Below are positions 61,902 to 64,000 of a stretch of DNA of 64,000 nucleotides, one piece after another. Under the pieces are notes generated by a model. It was not told where the DNA came from. It saw nothing but the letters and a program-made list of their open reading frames with translations, and did no database searches. Source of the DNA: Lutibacter agarilyticus (GTDB lineage Bacteria > Bacteroidota > Bacteroidia > Flavobacteriales > Flavobacteriaceae); NCBI RefSeq assembly GCF_900188235.1, contig NZ_FZNT01000010.1, forward strand, positions 1-64,000. Reading direction: 5' to 3'. Positions within the stretch are counted from its first letter, which is position 1; each line of letters opens with the position of its first letter. The translations under genes were made by a program, and so were the position numbers.

Positions 61902-64000
61902 ATCTCAGTATTTTTATGTGGGTTTTCAGTTAAAATAGTTACAAAATTTCCTCTCATACCTGTTCCTCCCATAATTGGATCAACGGCTATTTTTGAAATT
62001 AATTCTGTATCATTAATACCTTTTCCGTAGGCACGACTTAATTGTTTTTCTTTATGACCAAAACCGTGCACCATATATACAGAATCCCAACGAATGCGTT
62101 CGGTAACTCTTACTTTAATTCCGAAACTAGAAATAATATCATCTTGATTTTTTAACCAAACTTCTTGTCCCGTTTTTAAACCAATAATTCGTGCAACTTT
62201 AGGATTTACCCAAAGGTTATTTTCACTTTTTAAATCGTTTAAATTAGGATTATTAGCCGTTCTGCTAAACGTATGCATAGGGGCTCTTCCGTAGTTTAAT
62301 CTATAAAAACCTTGTTCAGGTTCAGGATGTTTAGTGTATTTAGGCATTGGGTCAAAACCTAAATCTTTCAATTCTTGAGAATACAATTCAATTTTTCCAC
62401 TTTGTGTTGGAAAGTTATACGTTTCATCTTCATTTAAGAATAAAGGACCAGAAGTACGAGGGTAATTTTTAACTCCAATTTTCTTCATTTCATCTAATGA
62501 AGTACCCATTTTTTGAAGTTGCCATTCAATAACTTCTTCAAAATCATCATAATTAAAAAATTCTCCAACACCCATTCGTTCACCCAATTGTTTGGCAATC
62601 CACCAAGTTGGTTTAGAATCGTATTTTGGTGGCACCGCAGGAACTCTAACTGCTATTGAAGGTTCTCTGTTTGTGGCAGATCTAATTCCGTCATAACGCT
62701 CTAGGTACGTGCATTCTGGCAATACAACATCGGCATAACCAGTAACATCCATAGGCATGGTATCTATTACAACCATAAACTCTAAAGCATCTATAGCTTC
62801 TTTCAATAGTTTTTGATTCGGAATTGATTTTGTAATATTTGTCCCCGCTACTAACCAAGCTTTTACAGGATATTTGTTTTCAGGGTTTGGAATAGATGCT
62901 TTTACAACTTCAGTAGTAATTCCCATTTGCGCTAAAGGATATTGAGCGCCAATTTCATGCCAACCCCATTTTGGATGCGGATATGCAGGATGTGGGTATT
63001 TTGGTACTTTTATACTTTCTTTAAAATAAAATCCACCTCTACGTCCCCAAGAGCCTAATAAAGCATTTAAACTAGCCATAGCTCTTGCGCGTTGCGTATC
63101 ATCACCATACCAAGTTACATGACGACCAGGATGTACTATTACTGAAGGCGCTGCATGTGCCATTGCTCGTGCAGTTTTTCTTATTTCTTCAGGCTCAATA
63201 GTTGTAATTCCGTAAGCCCACTCAGGAGTGTATTGACTTACATGCTCTTTCAATTCTTTAAATCCTAAAGCATATTTTTTAACATATTCTTTATCATATA
63301 GATTTTCTTCAATTAAAACATGCATCCACGCTAACATTAAAGCAATATCGGTTGCAGGTTTAATAGCTAACCAATGTGTAGATTTACTAGCTGCTGTTGA
63401 AAACCTTGGATCAACAGTAATAATAGTTGCGCCGTTATCTATAGCATCAGACATTTCTTGCACTTGTGAATTGTGCATGTTTTCACCAATATGCGAACCA
63501 ATTAAAACCAAACATTTGGTATCTCTAATATCTGTTGGTTCAGGAGACCCAACCCAAGAACCAAAAGTTAATGCAAATCCTGTTTCACGAGGCCCTCTAC
63601 ATTGTGCATAAGCAGGTTCAGCTATGGTATCAGATCCAATAGCTTTGTATAAGTGTTCTAAATGTGCTCCAGGAGCACCGTGTTTAATTAATCCTAAAGA
63701 TTCTGCACCATACTTTTCTTTAATACCATTAAATTTAGAGGCAATTAAATCAAGTGCTTCTTCCCAGCTGGCTTCTCTAAAAGTTTCTTCACCATTAACG
63801 GTTGTTCTAATTAATGGTGTTTTCAAACGGTCTTCATCATTGTACATTCCTACGCCACCTGTTCCTCTTGGGCACAAGCGACCGAAACAATGGGGATCGT
63901 TATCATTACCAATAATTTTTTTAACGGCACCTTTTTCATCTGTATAAGTCCAAGCAGCACACTTCCAAAAACAAACTTCGCAATAGGTAGGGGTTCTTTT
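61898..64000 (-). CDS. psrA: Molybdopterin oxidoreductase, PsrA/PhsA-type catalytic subunit (5' end missing)
   Basis: The frame is open to the window edge, so about 700 residues are seen. The N-terminal cluster is present: C-x2-C-x3-C in TYCEVCFWKC and the fourth Cys in RLCPRG. The Mo ligand is probably the Cys in AYAQCRGPRETG. GADDxx-like cofactor loops appear, such as NGATIITVDPRFSTAASKS and PDVVLPECTYLERYDGI-like ADVVLPECTYLERYDG. The last domain ends GMRGNFVTILTENPHKN. It reduces or oxidises polysulfide, thiosulfate or similar; direction and substrate cannot be told. A TAT signal, if any, is outside the window. Confidence 0.88.
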   Translation of the reverse strand, partial: KRTPTYCEVCFWKCAAWTYTDEKGAVKKIIGNDNDPHCFGRLCPRGTGGVGMYNDEDRLKTPLIRTTVNGEETFREASWEEALDLIASKFNGIKEKYGAESLGLIKHGAPGAHLEHLYKAIGSDTIAEPAYAQCRGPRETGFALTFGSWVGSPEPTDIRDTKCLVLIGSHIGENMHNSQVQEMSDAIDNGATIITVDPRFSTAASKSTHWLAIKPATDIALMLAWMHVLIEENLYDKEYVKKYALGFKELKEHVSQYTPEWAYGITTIEPEEIRKTARAMAHAAPSVIVHPGRHVTWYGDDTQRARAMASLNALLGSWGRRGGFYFKESIKVPKYPHPAYPHPKWGWHEIGAQYPLAQMGITTEVVKASIPNPENKYPVKAWLVAGTNITKSIPNQKLLKEAIDALEFMVVIDTMPMDVTGYADVVLPECTYLERYDGIRSATNREPSIAVRVPAVPPKYDSKPTWWIAKQLGERMGVGEFFNYDDFEEVIEWQLQKMGTSLDEMKKIGVKNYPRTSGPLFLNEDETYNFPTQSGKIELYSQELKDLGFDPMPKYTKHPEPEQGFYRLNYGRAPMHTFSRTANNPNLNDLKSENNLWVNPKVARIIGLKTGQEVWLKNQDDIISSFGIKVRVTERIRWDSVYMVHGFGHKEKQLSRAYGKGINDTELISKIAVDPIMGGTGMRGNFVTILTENPHKNTEI

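Overview
The window reads as a chromosomal segment of a marine or sediment-type Flavobacteriaceae (Bacteroidota). Pointers are the strong AT bias, SusC/SusD proteins, a type IX secretion C-terminal domain, many outer-membrane barrels and lipoproteins, and promoters whose -7 element resembles the Bacteroidota TAnnTTTG box. A Lutibacter-like genus is possible but not shown. I saw no rRNA, tRNA, CRISPR array, phage or transposase gene.

Layout. 1-1.5 kb: end of a LutC-type protein and an FucO-like lactaldehyde/propanediol oxidoreductase. 1.5-2.4 kb: a GerW/DUF2953 pair. 2.5-7.4 kb: secreted proteins and an Mla-type lipid-transport operon. 7.4-16.4 kb: a stress-like block holding a fatty acid desaturase, a PAS histidine kinase, a receiver-CRP fusion regulator, a universal stress protein, a DUF2267 protein, a broken phosphoribosyltransferase, a helical protein and a second PAS kinase. 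16.4-22.7 kb: housekeeping and accessory genes (thiamine-binding-type protein, GntR regulator, old yellow enzyme, GNAT, K+ channel, PCMD lipoprotein). 23-30 kb: surface proteins rich in Gly/Ser or Pro/Ser/Thr repeats. 30-47 kb: a SusCD locus with a 2490-residue T9SS subtilase, a FISUMP protein, a repeat lipoprotein and a membrane-bound AraC regulator. 47-49 kb: a lone ilvD. 49-64 kb: a sulfur locus with DsrE-like, TusE-like, SQR-like, Crp/Fnr, porin, four rhodanese-like proteins, split YeeE/YedE and a PsrABC-type molybdoenzyme, interrupted by ligA.

The most interesting signal is regulatory. An FNR/CRP-like palindrome (TGA-N6-TCA, best form TTGA-N6-TCAT) precedes at least twelve transcription starts. 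In eleven of them its centre lies exactly 33 bp from the centre of a TAnnTTTG-like box (34 bp in the twelfth), which puts the site near -40, the class II activator position. Targets include the Mla operon, desaturase, universal stress protein, DUF2267, helical protein, second kinase, a Gly/Ser-rich lipoprotein (three tandem sites), the SQR operon, a periplasmic rhodanese operon and two stretches with no clear gene, of which one looks like an FnrS-type small RNA. The receiver-CRP fusion in the middle of the block keeps the Glu and Arg that read a TGA half-site and is the best candidate regulator. This would join envelope lipid handling, stress and sulfur metabolism in one two-component regulon.

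A second notable point is a pair of adjacent membrane-anchored rhodanese-like proteins in the Psr operon. Both have lost the catalytic Cys of the active loop but share an identical Lys-rich C-terminal tail ending MPTEGGC, which suggests a sulfur-carrying arm.
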